From the NCBI GenBank assembly GCA_947449735.1, contig CANFTB010000003.1:62001-126000 (forward strand): DNA of 64,000 nucleotides, given 5' to 3'. The notes beneath the pieces are model-generated. The model was not told where the DNA came from. It searched no databases and saw only the letters and a program-made list of their open reading frames with translations. The first letter of the stretch is position 1. Every line of letters starts with the position of its first letter. Below, piece by piece: positions 33,790-44,437 of the stretch. The DNA is from Chthoniobacteraceae bacterium. Lineage in GTDB: Bacteria > Verrucomicrobiota > Verrucomicrobiia > Chthoniobacterales > Chthoniobacteraceae. The position numbers and the translations under genes were made by a program.

Positions 33790-36102
33790 TTACGGAACAG
33801 TCCGCCAGCCATCCAGTTGACCTCCACAAATCCCCTTGAACCCGCCCCCCTTCCCCGACCACCCCTCCACCGCTCCGCATTCCTCCTGCAACCAAACCGC
33901 CACCCCTTCGTCACGCCACCGCTCCGCCCATCGCGTCAACCTCTGCCCATCCGTCCCTCCCCGCCCCCCCCTAGCGCCGGCCACCACAATCAACTTGGCT
34001 CCCACGGACCGCACAAACGTCTCCCCACCCGTCGACTCCCTGCCGTGACTGCCCCGCACCCAGACGTCCGAACGCAGACGGTCGCGCGCATTTTCCAGCA
34101 GCCAGCTTTCCGTGGGAAACCCGGCGTCCGCCGTGTAAAGGACGCTCCAGTCGGGCGTACTCCAGCGCACCACCAGCCCCTTGTCATCCGCCACGGCGGC
34201 CCGCAACCCGGCCGGCGGATACAGCACCTCCATCCGGCATCCGGGCGCATCCTGCCAGGCGTCCCCCGCCCCAACCCCTCGCATGCTTCGGCCGCAGGCA
34301 TCCAGCCACTGGCGGACCCTGCGCCGGGCCGTGGATCTGTCGGGTAGAACGCCCTCAACCACCCTGCCCGGCCGGAGCGCGTCCCAAACCGCCAGCGCCC
34401 CTCCGATGTGGGCTGCATCACCGTGGCTTAACAAAAGACCGTCAAGCCGCGATATCCCATAAACCTGCAGGGCGGGCAAAATCACGGCGGCCACCTGTTT
34501 TTCAGAGCCGCAGTCCAAAAGCCAGACACGCCCCTTCTCCCGCAAGAGCACGGCGCCGCCTTCCCCGAGGTCAAAGACCGTCAAGTTTGGCGTCCGTGTG
34601 AAGGGATCCCCGACCGGGTAATGCCCGCCGGGCAACGCACTGGCCCAACGCACAAAATCCAGCAGCGCCTCCGCGCAGGCGGCGTTCGCCCGGTTCAACG
34701 CGGGCGTCAGCGAACCGAGGGGGGCACAGAGCAAGGCGAGAAAACCCAGCGCAAGATTCAGGAACGCCACGGGCACGGCGACGAGGTTGGCCACAAGGGC
34801 AACAGGAGTGACCTGGCGGAACAGAAAAATGCTCCACGGCAACCCCGCAAGCCAGGTGACCAGCGTGGCGGAGCAAGCATTCGAAACGGGACGCATGCAC
34901 GCCAGCAGGCCGCGCTGCCTCGCATTCCAAAGCCGCCGCGGCAGCAGCGGATCCGGTTCCCAAAGCCCGTGGATCCACCCCGCCATGGGGCCGGCGCAAA
35001 AAGCGAGGGTGAGGACCAGTCCGAAGGACAGCTGAAAGCCCCCCTGAAATAGCACGTTTCCATCAAATCCCAGAAGCAGCAGAGCTGCCGCCCCAAGACT
35101 GTTGAGGGCGATCGAAGGCCTGCCCGTCCAAACGACCGCCAGCAACATCCCGCTCATCACCAGCGCCCGCACGCAGCTGGGCCCGAGCCCCGTGGCGATT
35201 CCATAGCACAAAAGCAGGGGCAGCGCCCCCAGCGCGCGCCCATGCGGTCCCACCCCGATCAAACGCAGGATCCACACCACAAATCCCGCCAGCATGGACA
35301 GGTTCAATCCGCTCACGGCAAACAAATGGAGGGTCCCCGTGTCCCGAAACCAGGGCCGCGCCTCCAGCAGCGAATCGCCGCGCACCCCCAATACCATGCT
35401 GGAAATGAGCGCCTGCGTCTGAGGCCGGTCCTCGATCCCGCGCCGCAACTGCGCCTCCATCGCCGCACGGGCCCGGGCCGCCAGGGTCTTGACACTCCAC
35501 CCGCCGGCGGGCTGCAGCACGCTCCCGTCCAGAGGGTTTCCCATAAAGGCCTCCGCCCAGATGTCCTGGCGCATCCAAAACAGCGCCTTGTCAAACTGCC
35601 CGGGATTGCGCGGGCCCTCCACCTTGCACACGGCCGCCCTCACACGCACCCTGTCCCCGCACCCGGGCGCCGGCCCCTTCCAGTGCACCACCAAATCGGA
35701 ACCCTCCAACAAAATGCCCCCCGGTTGCACAGTCTCGACGCCGAACCGGAAGCGAAAGCCCTGTGCATGCGAGGTCTGGGTGGAAGCCTGTGGAACGTCC
35801 AGAACGCGGCCCGTCATTTCAAACGTCCGCGCCGCAGTCTTCTCAAGACGCCGGCCGCTTTCACGAGAGGGCGAAAAGACATGGCGCGACAAGTGGGCAC
35901 TGGCAAAAACCGACAGCACCGCAAGGAGCACCGCCAAGCGACCCCGCCGCAAGACCGCATACAGCATACTGAACGCCGCGAAGCCCAGTCCGACAGAGAG
36001 CCGCGGCTCGAGCGTATCGGCCAGCAACACCCCGGCCGCCGCGCCGCAGGCCGCTTCCAAAAGGGGTGCGCATGCGGCTGCCGGCGGCGCCTTGAAATCC
36101 AT
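33790..36102 (-). CDS. comEC: ComEC/Rec2 family DNA-uptake channel
   Basis: 770 residues from the ATG at 36102 (frame open to 36132). Order: N-terminal helices with a DUF4131-like beta region (RTFEMTGRVLDV), the Competence domain (LHLFAVSGLNLSMLAGFVVW, TGLGPSCVRALVMSG, FQLSFGLVLTLAF), and a C-terminal metallo-beta-lactamase domain (NLTVFDLGEGGAVLLRE, LLLSHGDAAHIGGALAVWD with HxDxxH). ComEC carries single-stranded DNA across the inner membrane in natural transformation. No other competence genes are in the window. A weak AT hairpin at 33734-33754 follows. Confidence 0.93.
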   Translation of the reverse strand: MDFKAPPAAACAPLLEAACGAAAGVLLADTLEPRLSVGLGFAAFSMLYAVLRRGRLAVLLAVLSVFASAHLSRHVFSPSRESGRRLEKTAARTFEMTGRVLDVPQASTQTSHAQGFRFRFGVETVQPGGILLEGSDLVVHWKGPAPGCGDRVRVRAAVCKVEGPRNPGQFDKALFWMRQDIWAEAFMGNPLDGSVLQPAGGWSVKTLAARARAAMEAQLRRGIEDRPQTQALISSMVLGVRGDSLLEARPWFRDTGTLHLFAVSGLNLSMLAGFVVWILRLIGVGPHGRALGALPLLLCYGIATGLGPSCVRALVMSGMLLAVVWTGRPSIALNSLGAAALLLLGFDGNVLFQGGFQLSFGLVLTLAFCAGPMAGWIHGLWEPDPLLPRRLWNARQRGLLACMRPVSNACSATLVTWLAGLPWSIFLFRQVTPVALVANLVAVPVAFLNLALGFLALLCAPLGSLTPALNRANAACAEALLDFVRWASALPGGHYPVGDPFTRTPNLTVFDLGEGGAVLLREKGRVWLLDCGSEKQVAAVILPALQVYGISRLDGLLLSHGDAAHIGGALAVWDALRPGRVVEGVLPDRSTARRRVRQWLDACGRSMRGVGAGDAWQDAPGCRMEVLYPPAGLRAAVADDKGLVVRWSTPDWSVLYTADAGFPTESWLLENARDRLRSDVWVRGSHGRESTGGETFVRSVGAKLIVVAGARGGRGGTDGQRLTRWAERWRDEGVAVWLQEECGAVEGWSGKGGGFKGICGGQLDGWRTVP

Positions 36103-36246
36103 CTCATTCCGAATCGCAGGCGCCCTCGCCAAAGGCGGCGGGTCGCGCCCGATTCATACACTCCATACCGCCCAGCGCACACATACGGCCGTCGTCCATG
36201 CGATCCGCGCTTTTCCCCGGCGCCCCGCCCCCTTTTACTGCTCACT

Positions 36247-37575
36247 GTGTTTCTTTCCCCACAAGACAGGCAGGCCCTGAGGCGTTCGCTGCGGATTTAC
36301 CGCATCGGACTCCCCCTTGCCGCGATCCTGCTGGTGCCGGGATTTCTGCGCCGCATGGTACGCCGCGGCGGCTACGAGGCGCACTTCGGCCAGCGCTTCG
36401 GCGCCTTCACCCAAGAGGTATCAACCCGCCTGCAGGCGCACACGTGGACCTGGATCCGCTCCATCAGCGTGGGGGAGACGCTCGTAGCCCTCAAACTCGC
36501 CAAGGCCCTCCGCGCGGCCAGCCCGCAAATTCGCATCGCCCTTTCCGTCACCACTTCCACCGGCTACGCCCTTGCTGAAAAGGAGGCCTGCGACTGGCTG
36601 TTTGTCTTCTACAACCCCATCGACAGCCGGCGCGCCGTGCAGAAGGTCCTCGACCTCCTCAAACCCGAGCGCCTCGTCTTGGTAGAGGGCGAGCTCTGGC
36701 CCAACCTTCTGGACGCCTGCCTCCAGCGCGACATCCCGGTCATGCTGGCCAACGCTCGCCTCTCACCGCGTTCGGCCAGACGCTTTGCCAAAGCCAGAAC
36801 ATGGACCGCCCCCTTCTTCAACCTCCTGCGCTGGGTGGGAATCCCGGACCCGGAAGACGGGCCGCGCTGGGAATCCATCGGCTTCCCGAGCGAACGCCTG
36901 GTTCTCACCGGCAGCATCAAGTTCGACCAAGACGCCGCCGGCGAGCCAGCCGTGGAACCGCTGCGCTCCCTGCTGATACACCCGGGCACGCCGGAGGACG
37001 CCCCCCTGCTCGTGGCCGGAAGCACCCACGACGGCGAGGAAGCCTGGCTTGTTTCCCGCCTCCCAATCTGGCGCCAAAAACACCCCGGCCTTCGGCTCCT
37101 CGTCGCCCCGAGGCATGTGGAAAGAGTCCCCGAACTCCTCCGGGAACTCGCCCCGCTGGGCGCGAAAATCCAACTCCGCTCCGCCCTTCCCTCCGGCGAC
37201 CCTTGGGACGTTCTGCTACTGGACACCACCGGCGAGCTGCGGGCCTGGTACTCCCTTGCAACCATCGCCTTCATCGGAAAAAGCCTCACCGCGCACGGCG
37301 GCCAGAATCCCGTCGAGCCCGCCCTCGCCGGCAAGCCCGTCGTCTTCGGGCCGCACATGCAAAACTTCGAGTCGGTCGTCCGGCTCCTGCTGGACGCCGG
37401 CGGCGCCGTCCAGGCCGGCACGCCCGAAGCTCTGGAAGCCGTCCTTTCCCAGCTCCTGGACGATCCCGAACGATGCGACGCCCTGGGCAAACACGCTCTC
37501 AACGCCCTGCACGTCCACCAGGGCGCCGCCAGGAAGACCGCCCAGCTTATCCTGCAAAGCCCCGCCCGCGGCTGA
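36247..37575 (+). CDS. waaA: 3-deoxy-D-manno-octulosonic acid (Kdo) transferase
   Basis: 442 residues from GTG 36247. The frame is open about 1 kb further upstream, but that stretch is antisense to comEC and not protein-like. WaaA adds Kdo to lipid IVA at the inner membrane. Family marks are the N-terminal helix (IGLPLAAILLVPGFLRRMVR), IRSISVGETLVALKLAKALR, LVEGELWPNLLDACL, NARLSPRSARRFAKA, VLTGSIKFDQDA, VAGSTHDGEEAWL and FIGKSLTAHGGQNPVEPALA. The exact start is uncertain because no ribosome-binding site is visible. It is divergent from comEC. Confidence 0.93.
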   Translation: MFLSPQDRQALRRSLRIYRIGLPLAAILLVPGFLRRMVRRGGYEAHFGQRFGAFTQEVSTRLQAHTWTWIRSISVGETLVALKLAKALRAASPQIRIALSVTTSTGYALAEKEACDWLFVFYNPIDSRRAVQKVLDLLKPERLVLVEGELWPNLLDACLQRDIPVMLANARLSPRSARRFAKARTWTAPFFNLLRWVGIPDPEDGPRWESIGFPSERLVLTGSIKFDQDAAGEPAVEPLRSLLIHPGTPEDAPLLVAGSTHDGEEAWLVSRLPIWRQKHPGLRLLVAPRHVERVPELLRELAPLGAKIQLRSALPSGDPWDVLLLDTTGELRAWYSLATIAFIGKSLTAHGGQNPVEPALAGKPVVFGPHMQNFESVVRLLLDAGGAVQAGTPEALEAVLSQLLDDPERCDALGKHALNALHVHQGAARKTAQLILQSPARG

Positions 37576-37834
37576 ATCCAAGACCAGTGGAGATCACTAA
37601 GCTCCAACTGAAGTGACGCACATGCTGGCCCATCGGTGAGGTCCGGCTCCGGCAAGACAAGGCGATCACTCCACGGAATAATCTCACCAAGTGCACCGAG
37701 CATGATCCAGCGTGCGCCGATCACTTTCCCAAGAAACTCAAAAACGCCAAACAGCGTGCCGCGCTAAACGCGTGTCCCGCCGCTTGCTTGGGTCCGCGCG
37801 GAAGCGTGGTGCGCCGCGAAGCGATAGAAAGACC

Positions 37835-38284
37835 ATGAGTTTTGTATCCGAGTTTAAAGAGTTTGCGGTGAAGGGAAACGTCGTGGATCTGGCGGTGGGG
37901 GTGATCATCGGCGGGGCGTTTGGGAAAATCGTCGATTCGCTGGTGAAAGACCTGATCATGCCGGTGGTGGGGCGGGCCGTGGGCGGCCTCGATTTTTCCA
38001 ACCACTTCTGGCTGCTCTCTTCGCTTCCTGCGGATTACCGGGGCGGAATGACGTACGCGGAGCTGACGAAAGCGGGCGTGCCCTTGTTCGCTTACGGCAG
38101 TTTTCTCACGGTGGCGCTGAACTTTTTCCTCCTGGCGCTGATCATTTTTGTGATGGTCAAACAGATCAATCGCATCCGCTTGGGGAAGGTCCCCGCACCC
38201 TCCGCTGCGCCCGCGGCGCCTGCACCAACGCCGGAAGATATCCTGCTGCTGCGTGAAATTCGAGATGCGCTGAGCAAGCGCTAG
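37835..38284 (+). CDS. mscL: Large-conductance mechanosensitive channel
   Basis: 149 residues from the ATG at 37835. [20 protein letters not shown] followed by [20 protein letters not shown] is the conserved N-terminal amphipathic helix and TM1. TM2 is [20 protein letters not shown] and the C-terminal helix is [13 protein letters not shown]. It opens under membrane tension to release solutes during osmotic downshock. The upstream 259 bp hold no gene I can recognise. Confidence 0.96.
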   Translation: MSFVSEFKEFAVKGNVVDLAVGVIIGGAFGKIVDSLVKDLIMPVVGRAVGGLDFSNHFWLLSSLPADYRGGMTYAELTKAGVPLFAYGSFLTVALNFFLLALIIFVMVKQINRIRLGKVPAPSAAPAAPAPTPEDILLLREIRDALSKR

Positions 38285-38346
38285 CCAGACATGGCCGAGG
38301 ACATGGAACGCCTCTGACTTCCCAGCGCCGCCGGCCTTCCGAGCGG

Positions 38347-39156
38347 CTACCAGTTTTCGCGGGGCAGCAGTTCGCCGTAGCGGCGCTTGGGTTTCTGACG
38401 GAAGGCCACGGGCGACTGGCTGGTGGCCTTGCGGAAGCGGACGCTGAAGTGCTCCGGACTTGGGAACCCGGTTTGGGCGGCGACGTCCTTGATTTGAAGG
38501 TTGGTGGTGAGCAGAAGCTGCCGGGCGCGCTCGATGCGGCGCAGTTCGACGTACTGCATGGGGGTGAGGCAGATGCGTTCTCGGAAAAGATGGGCGAGGC
38601 GGGAGGGGGAAAGGGAGGCAACCTTGGCCAGGCTTTCCACGGAGAGGGTGGCATGGAGGTTTTCGCGGATGAACTCTGTGACGCGTTCAATTCGTTCATC
38701 CTGGGTGGTCTGCTGAAGCGGATCACGGACCCAGAGGGAGAGCAACAGCACTCTCTCCAAGGCGTTTTCGGCGAGGGGAATCTGAGGGGGATGGGTGTTC
38801 CACCAGCGGATGAGTGCCGCGAGCCCGTTTAAGAGGAGCTCCCACGCGGCGGCGGTGGCGAAGTGTACCTGAGTGATACGCTGGGGTTCGGCGGGATTGG
38901 GCAGGGCGCCGGCCAGAGCGGGGCGTGGTTCAAACAGCATCCACACCTGGTCCTCCCGGGAGACAACGCTGCCTTTGTAGGGCGTGTTGGGCGGGATGAG
39001 GATTCCAGAACGTCTTCTGAGCAGGAAATTACAGTGGCGGAACTCGATTTTGCTGCAGCCAGACCGCCAGAATGCGGCGGTCCAATAAGGGAACCCGGGG
39101 TGGCGTTCCCAGAGGGTTCCCGGCTCTTGGTCGCTGACTCCTGCGGCGATAATCAT
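38347..39156 (-). CDS. AraC-family transcriptional regulator
   Basis: 269 residues from the ATG at 39156 (a TTG at 39192 is possible). An N-terminal cupin-like sensing part (RRRSGILIPPNTPYKGSVVS) is followed by two helix-turn-helix motifs (LSVESLAKVASLSPSRLAHL; LQIKDVAAQTGFPSPEHFSV followed by RFRKATSQSP). Cupin-AraC proteins often respond to sugars. It is divergent from the DUF1549/DUF1553 operon across about 305 bp, so that operon is its most likely target. Confidence 0.92.
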   Translation of the reverse strand: MIIAAGVSDQEPGTLWERHPGFPYWTAAFWRSGCSKIEFRHCNFLLRRRSGILIPPNTPYKGSVVSREDQVWMLFEPRPALAGALPNPAEPQRITQVHFATAAAWELLLNGLAALIRWWNTHPPQIPLAENALERVLLLSLWVRDPLQQTTQDERIERVTEFIRENLHATLSVESLAKVASLSPSRLAHLFRERICLTPMQYVELRRIERARQLLLTTNLQIKDVAAQTGFPSPEHFSVRFRKATSQSPVAFRQKPKRRYGELLPRENW

Positions 39157-39461
39157 GGAAGGGAGGATGGGAGAAAAAACGTGGAAACCCAAAAGCGAGG
39201 GTCACGGGGGCGAGAGAACACCGCCTGGCTTGTGAAGTACAACCAATTAAATGGGATGTTGTTAGGCGTAAATGAGATCGCTCTCGACACACAGGGCGCA
39301 CCGGACTGCGTAGCAGGATAACACAGGCGAATAGCAGGTCTGTCGATTCCCCTCCCCACCGGGGCGGTGGTAGATTGGCGACCGTCCTACTTCCCTCCGG
39401 ATCGGGGCTCTTGCTAGAGCCGCCCCGGGGGCGAGTTTGTCCGTTCAATGCCCTCGGTTTT

Positions 39462-41858
39462 ATGAGAAGCGTGTTCACGAAATTTCTTTTGCAGGCCATA
39501 TCCCCTCGGATGTTCTTGCGGCGCGCCGTGCGTGGGCTGGGCCTGGCGGCCATGCTTGGATTGGCGGGGAACGGCCTGGCGGCGGAGATCCCTCCCGATC
39601 AACTGGCGTTCTTCGAGAACAAAATCCGGCCCGTCCTTGTGAAGGAGTGTTACGAGTGCCATGCGGAGGGGGCCAAAAAAATCGGCGGCAAACTCAAGCT
39701 CGACACCCGTTCCAACATGATGAAAGGCGGGGAATCCGGTCCGGCTATGGAACTGGGTAAGCCCACCACGAGTTTGATCATCCAAGCCCTCCAGTACGAC
39801 GGCACGGAGATGCCTCCTAACAAAAGGCTCCCAGAAAACGTGGTACAGGACTTCATCACTTGGGTGAAAATGGGAGCGCCGGATCCCCGCACGCAACCAA
39901 AGGGCGCCCAGTCACGGGAACCGGTCGCGCAGCGGAATCTCAATCTCTGGTCGCTCAAGCCGGTGGTCGATCCGCCCATTCCCTCGGGGGAGGAGGGAGC
40001 CGCCTGGGCGAAGGATCCGCTGGACCGTTTGGTATTGCAGAAAATGCGCGGGGGCGGGCTTCATCCTGCCGCCGATGCGGATCCTGCAGCGTTGCTTCGC
40101 CGCCTGAGCGTGGATTTGACCGGTCTGCCCCCCACGGCGGAGCAGAGCGAGCAGTTTGTCGCCGAGCATCGGGTCCAGGGGCGGGAGGCTGTGGCGCGCT
40201 GGGCAGACCGTTTCCTGGCCTCGCCCCAGTATGGCGAGCGCTGGGGCCGCCACTGGCTTGATGTGGCTCGCTACGGCGAGTCCAACGGTGACGATGGTCT
40301 GGGACGGAACCCCAATTTCCCCCACGCTTGGCGCTACCGGGACTACGTGATCGACGCGTTTAACCGGGATCTCCCCTACGATCGATTCATCAAGGAGCAA
40401 ATCGCAGGGGATTTAATGCAGGCGGACTCCGCACCCGAAAGAGACCGGCAGTTGGTCGCGACGGGTTTCTTGGCTCTGGGAGCAAAACCAGCCATCGCGA
40501 TGAACAGCAACTTCGCGAGTGATGTCGTCGCCGATCAGATCGGGGTTGTGGGAAGCGGGATCCTCGGGATCAGCGTGGGCTGCGCACGCTGCCATGACCA
40601 CAAGCACGACCCGATTAGCCTGCGCGACTACACGGCCTTGGCAGGCATTTTCAAGAGTTCTGAAACGCTCTGGGGTGCCGCAGGGATGGAGCCTCTTTCG
40701 GCGCCTCAGACCCCTTTGCACGAACTTCAAAAAACTGCGTTCTTGCCGCTGCCCCCAGACTCCCAACTCCCCCAGCCCGTCGCCCCTTTCAAGAAGCGGG
40801 CCGCCAAGGGAAAGTTCGAATATCCGCCCGGGGCTCCCTTGGCCATGGGGGTTCGGGAGTCTCCGAATATCGCAGACTCCCGGGTGGAGATCGGAGGCGA
40901 TTCAGGCAAGTTGGGCGAAGTCGTTCCCCGGGGATTTCTCTCCTTGTTTCCTTCTGGACCCATCGAAACGCACGTTTGTCCGCCTCAAAGCGGACGGCTG
41001 GAGCTCTCAGATTGGCTGGTCGATGAAGCCCGTCCGCTTACTGCACGCGTGCTGGTCAACCGGGTCTGGCTGCACCTTTTCGGCGATGGGCTTGTTCGTA
41101 CCCCGGACGATTTCGGGGTCTTTGGCGACAGCCCGGAGCATCGCGAACTGCTCGACCACCTCACCACCCGTTTCCTCAAAGGCGGATGGTCTGTCAAAGG
41201 ATTGATTCGAAACATCGTACTCAGCCGCACCTATCAAATCGCGAGCGCTCAAAGTGATGCCGCCCGCGCCACGGATCCCGAGAACCGCTTGCTCTCCTAC
41301 CATTCCCGGCGCCGACTCGAAGCCGAATCGCTTCGCGACACGATGCTCTTTGTCAGCGGCCAACTGGATCTCCAACCTGCTCAAGGTTCCCTGCTTCAGC
41401 ACCAAAACGTGCTGGTAAACGAGATGGGGAACCTCCACCGACCGAATACACACCGCAGCATCTACCAACTCATGCTGCGTGCAGCGATGCCTGCGGAACT
41501 GACCGCCTTCAACCTCCCCGATGCGCTCACCGTCAAAGGAAAACGCGAGACCAGTACCCTTCCCACTCAGACGCTTTACCTGCTCAACAACGATTTCATC
41601 ATCGCACAAGCCGACCAGTTTGCGGATCGGCTCCTCTGCGACGCGGGCGAGGACGCCGCTGCCATCTCCCGGGCCTATCGGATTGCTTTTGCCAGAAACC
41701 CAAATGCCTCGGAGACACAACGGGCACTCCAGTTTGTGAGGGAGGCTCAAGCCGCCCTCGCGGAAGCCAAATCCGCTCCCGAAAATCCCAGAAAACAGGC
41801 GTGGGCTGCCTTTTGCCAGGCTCTGCTCGCAAGCAACGAACTGCGTTACACCGATTAA
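39462..41858 (+). CDS. Secreted DUF1549/DUF1553 protein with N-terminal cytochrome c-like motif (PSCyt1-PSD1 type)
   Basis: 798 residues from the ATG at 39462; the ATG at 39510 gives an equally good signal peptide ([20 protein letters not shown]). A planctomycete-type cytochrome domain has CYECH near residue 70 and an axial-type EMPPNKRLP. The DUF1549 part contains [11 protein letters not shown] and [16 protein letters not shown], a second C-x-x-C-H occurs in [13 protein letters not shown], and DUF1553 contains [17 protein letters not shown]. These proteins are abundant in Planctomycetes and Verrucomicrobia, always paired with DUF1501, but their reaction is unproven. It is first in an operon with DUF1501 and a propeller protein. 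Confidence 0.92.
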   Translation: MRSVFTKFLLQAISPRMFLRRAVRGLGLAAMLGLAGNGLAAEIPPDQLAFFENKIRPVLVKECYECHAEGAKKIGGKLKLDTRSNMMKGGESGPAMELGKPTTSLIIQALQYDGTEMPPNKRLPENVVQDFITWVKMGAPDPRTQPKGAQSREPVAQRNLNLWSLKPVVDPPIPSGEEGAAWAKDPLDRLVLQKMRGGGLHPAADADPAALLRRLSVDLTGLPPTAEQSEQFVAEHRVQGREAVARWADRFLASPQYGERWGRHWLDVARYGESNGDDGLGRNPNFPHAWRYRDYVIDAFNRDLPYDRFIKEQIAGDLMQADSAPERDRQLVATGFLALGAKPAIAMNSNFASDVVADQIGVVGSGILGISVGCARCHDHKHDPISLRDYTALAGIFKSSETLWGAAGMEPLSAPQTPLHELQKTAFLPLPPDSQLPQPVAPFKKRAAKGKFEYPPGAPLAMGVRESPNIADSRVEIGGDSGKLGEVVPRGFLSLFPSGPIETHVCPPQSGRLELSDWLVDEARPLTARVLVNRVWLHLFGDGLVRTPDDFGVFGDSPEHRELLDHLTTRFLKGGWSVKGLIRNIVLSRTYQIASAQSDAARATDPENRLLSYHSRRRLEAESLRDTMLFVSGQLDLQPAQGSLLQHQNVLVNEMGNLHRPNTHRSIYQLMLRAAMPAELTAFNLPDALTVKGKRETSTLPTQTLYLLNNDFIIAQADQFADRLLCDAGEDAAAISRAYRIAFARNPNASETQRALQFVREAQAALAEAKSAPENPRKQAWAAFCQALLASNELRYTD

Positions 41859-41879
41859 CGTTACTCCCTCTTTCACTTT

Positions 41880-43232
41880 ATGAACTCTCTCTCCCGCCGT
41901 GAAATGCTTCTTCAGGCCTCCTGCGGCTTCGGCTACCTTGCCCTGGCAGGGTTAGCCGGTGCCGCGACCCCTGCCGCGACGGCCCCCGACCTTCGAGCCC
42001 GTCCTCCCAAACTTCCAGCCCGAGCCAAGCGGGTCATCTTCCTTTGCATGTCTGGAGGCCCCGCCCAGATGGACACCTTTCACTACCGCCCCCAGGTGAT
42101 GGACAAGCCTCATCCGGGTTCAATCGCGGCGTTTTCCCAGCACGGCGAAAGCGGCCTGTGGATCTCCGAACTGCTGCCCAACCTGGCCCGGCACGCGGAC
42201 AAGCTTTGTGTGCTCAACGCGATGTACTCCGACACCAGTAACCACGCGCAATCCTTCCTCCAACTGCATACCGGAGACCGTTTGCGCCCCTGTCCCAGCA
42301 TGGGCTCCTGGGTTAGCTACGGACTGGGCACCGAAAATCAGAACCTTCCCGGCTTTGTCTGCCTGAACCCCTGGATGCCGACGGTTTATTCCTCCGCCTG
42401 TCTGCCGGCTCTCTTCGAAGGAACCCCCATCGGCACCAATGGAGAGGACATGACCAAGGCCACCATACGCGACATTTCCAGCCACCATCTGCCCACGGAA
42501 CTCAAACAAGGCCAATTCGCGCTCCTTCAAAGCATGAACCGGGAGTATTCCTCCCTGCGTCCCGATGATGACCGACTCGAGGGCGTCATCCAAACGATGG
42601 AACTGGGCTTCCGGATGCAGACAGCCGCTCCTGAACTGTTGGATCTACGGGGAGAATCCCGCGCAACCCTGGAGCGCTATGGGGTGGGCAAACGCTTTGA
42701 TACGGGACGCAGCAAACCCTCGGATTTCGGCAGGCAATGTTTGCTGGCACGCCGCTTCGCGGAGGCTGGCGTGCGTTTTATCGAGCTCGATCACCGGGAT
42801 TGGGATCAACACGAAAACCACCTGCGCGACCTGAGTGCAAACTGTGCCTCCATCGATGCCCCAATCGCAGCTCTCCTGGACGATTTACAGCAGAGCGGTC
42901 TTCTGGAAGACACGCTGGTGATTTGGGGCGGAGAGTTCGGCCGCCCAGGCATGACGCCCGGACAGAAGGCAGTGATGGGATCGGGACACAACAACAGAGC
43001 ATTCACCTTCTGGATCGCCGGCGGCGGAATCAAAGGCGGGTATACCCATGGAGTCACCAATCACACCGGCACCGAGGGACTTGAAGGAAAGGTGCATTTC
43101 CATGATTTGCACGCCACCCTGCTGCACTTGCTCGGACTCGACCACGAACGTCTCTCGGTCGTGCAAGGCGGCCGGGATATCCGGCTCACCAGCAGTCAAG
43201 GCGGCAAGCTGATTCCAGAGATCCTAGCCTAA
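41880..43232 (+). CDS. DUF1501 domain protein
   Basis: 450 residues. A Tat-like N-terminus ([20 protein letters not shown]) precedes the DUF1501 body: [40 protein letters not shown] and [16 protein letters not shown], with [20 protein letters not shown] near the end. The fold is related to alkaline phosphatases and sulfatases. It nearly always follows a DUF1549/DUF1553 gene, as here (21 nt). The pair is thought to act on exported substrates, but the chemistry is unknown. Confidence 0.93.
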   Translation: MNSLSRREMLLQASCGFGYLALAGLAGAATPAATAPDLRARPPKLPARAKRVIFLCMSGGPAQMDTFHYRPQVMDKPHPGSIAAFSQHGESGLWISELLPNLARHADKLCVLNAMYSDTSNHAQSFLQLHTGDRLRPCPSMGSWVSYGLGTENQNLPGFVCLNPWMPTVYSSACLPALFEGTPIGTNGEDMTKATIRDISSHHLPTELKQGQFALLQSMNREYSSLRPDDDRLEGVIQTMELGFRMQTAAPELLDLRGESRATLERYGVGKRFDTGRSKPSDFGRQCLLARRFAEAGVRFIELDHRDWDQHENHLRDLSANCASIDAPIAALLDDLQQSGLLEDTLVIWGGEFGRPGMTPGQKAVMGSGHNNRAFTFWIAGGGIKGGYTHGVTNHTGTEGLEGKVHFHDLHATLLHLLGLDHERLSVVQGGRDIRLTSSQGGKLIPEILA

Positions 43233-43390
43233 ACCGCTCCCCACCGCCATTTCGCCGAAATCCCCCGGACCCGTCGCCTTTCTGGTCCGTTTGGAAGCGG
43301 TTTGCCCCGCACCTTGGGAAGCGCGCCTGCCTGCCTCGCTGGGACGTGCCCAGACACTTCGGTTTCCAAACCATCACCACAACTACATCC

Positions 43391-44272
43391 ATGAAAAAAA
43401 TCCTCCTAACCTTCCTAATTGCCGCCTCCCTCGCGCACCTAGCGTGTGGCGCATCCGATGCACCCCACCGTTTGTTCGCCGATTATCTGGGCGGGCGCGT
43501 CGCCATGGTTTCGCCTAAGGGCGAAGTGGAATGGGAATTTCCGGCCCGAAAAGCCGATCACTGCGTGCGCCTTCCCAACGGAAATATTTTCTTCTGCGAC
43601 TTGGACGGTGTTCGAGAAGTCTCTGCCGACAAAAAGGTCGTCTGGGAATACCGCGCCAAGTCCCCCGGAATCTTTCACTTTTTTGACCTCCTGCCCGACG
43701 GCAACGTGCTCCTGGCTGAATCGGTACGTAGCCGGCTCATCGAAGTGGGCAGAGATGGTGAAATCAAAAAAGAGATCCCTGTTCCCTCCAATCCAGCCAA
43801 GGTCAACAGCCACCAGTTTCGGGGCGTGCGGAAGCTTGCGGACGGGCGCTATATGCTTTGTATGATGGAAGAGCGGAAGTTGGTGGAGCTCTCTTCAGAA
43901 GGCACCGTTCTGCGGGATCTTCCGATGCCCGGGTGCCCCTGCGAAGCCCTGCCGCTGCCAAACGGCCACTGGCTGGTCACGATGTGGGCTCCGGGAAAAG
44001 TCGTGGAGTATGATGCGGACTTCAAAGCCGTCTGGGAGATCACGGAGCATGAATTGCCCGGTAATCCTCTGCGCATTCCTTACGGAGTGGAACGACTGGC
44101 CAATGGGAACACCGTGGTTTGCAATTCGCTCACCCACGGCTTTGTCGGAAAACAACCGCAGGCCTTCGAAGTGACACCTGGGAAAAAAGTGGTTTGGGAA
44201 CTCGCCGACCATGAGCGCTTCACAAACGTCGCTTACATTCAGACGCAGACCGACTCCGGTGAGGTGAAGTAG
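43391..44272 (+). CDS. Secreted beta-propeller protein
   Basis: 293 residues from the ATG at 43391. MKKILLTFLIAASLAHLACG is a signal peptide with a cysteine (AC-G) that could be a lipobox. The body repeats blade-like units of the form L-x-D/N-G-N/H-x-L/V (DHCVRLPNGNIFFCDL, FFDLLPDGNVLLAE, VRKLADGRYMLCM, ALPLPNGHWLVTM, VERLANGNTVVCNS), with W-E-F/Y/I pairs as in PQQ-like or arylsulfotransferase-like propellers. It is third in line after DUF1549/1553 and DUF1501, with a 158-bp gap that holds no gene. Confidence 0.75.
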   Translation: MKKILLTFLIAASLAHLACGASDAPHRLFADYLGGRVAMVSPKGEVEWEFPARKADHCVRLPNGNIFFCDLDGVREVSADKKVVWEYRAKSPGIFHFFDLLPDGNVLLAESVRSRLIEVGRDGEIKKEIPVPSNPAKVNSHQFRGVRKLADGRYMLCMMEERKLVELSSEGTVLRDLPMPGCPCEALPLPNGHWLVTMWAPGKVVEYDADFKAVWEITEHELPGNPLRIPYGVERLANGNTVVCNSLTHGFVGKQPQAFEVTPGKKVVWELADHERFTNVAYIQTQTDSGEVK

Positions 44273-44326
44273 ACGAGTACTCACCAGCCTTGCCAATGCC
44301 CGTGACCACTCCGGTTCTCCGCCTCC

Positions 44327-44365
44327 TTCTGGCCCGTGGCGCCCTGTGCTCCGGCGGGGCCAGAA
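44327..44365. other. Inverted repeat downstream of the propeller gene
   Basis: TTCTGGCCCG and CGGGGCCAGAA pair, with one extra G, across an 18-nt GC-rich loop. No T-run follows, so it is not a standard terminator. It may be a stabilising hairpin or a protein-binding site. Confidence 0.35.
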
Positions 44366-44402
44366 ACCCCGGGCACTCGGGAACCGCCCCAATGCCCACA
44401 GT

Positions 44403-44437
44403 TTGACACAAGATCGAGATGCCATCATACTGCAGCC
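44403..44437 (+). promoter_or_regulatory. Promoter of the VapBC-like module, predicted leaderless
   Basis: TTGACA (44403-44408), a 17-nt spacer and CATACT (44426-44431) are followed 6 nt later by the ATG at 44438. The geometry is identical to the PemK module promoter at 31766-31800. No ribosome-binding site precedes the start. Confidence 0.65.

Noticed and set aside
35242..36246. About 335 in-frame codons upstream of waaA
   Set aside because: This part is antisense to comEC and Arg/His/Pro-rich; WaaA-like sequence begins only near 36247, so an N-terminal fusion is not supported.
37576..37834. Transposase remnant before mscL
   Set aside because: Short open frames (for example a minus-strand one ending near 37724) have no family-like motif; the 259 bp are left unannotated.
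43233..43390. Possible small gene or terminator between DUF1501 and the propeller gene
   Set aside because: No good start, ribosome-binding site or GC hairpin followed by T-run was found.
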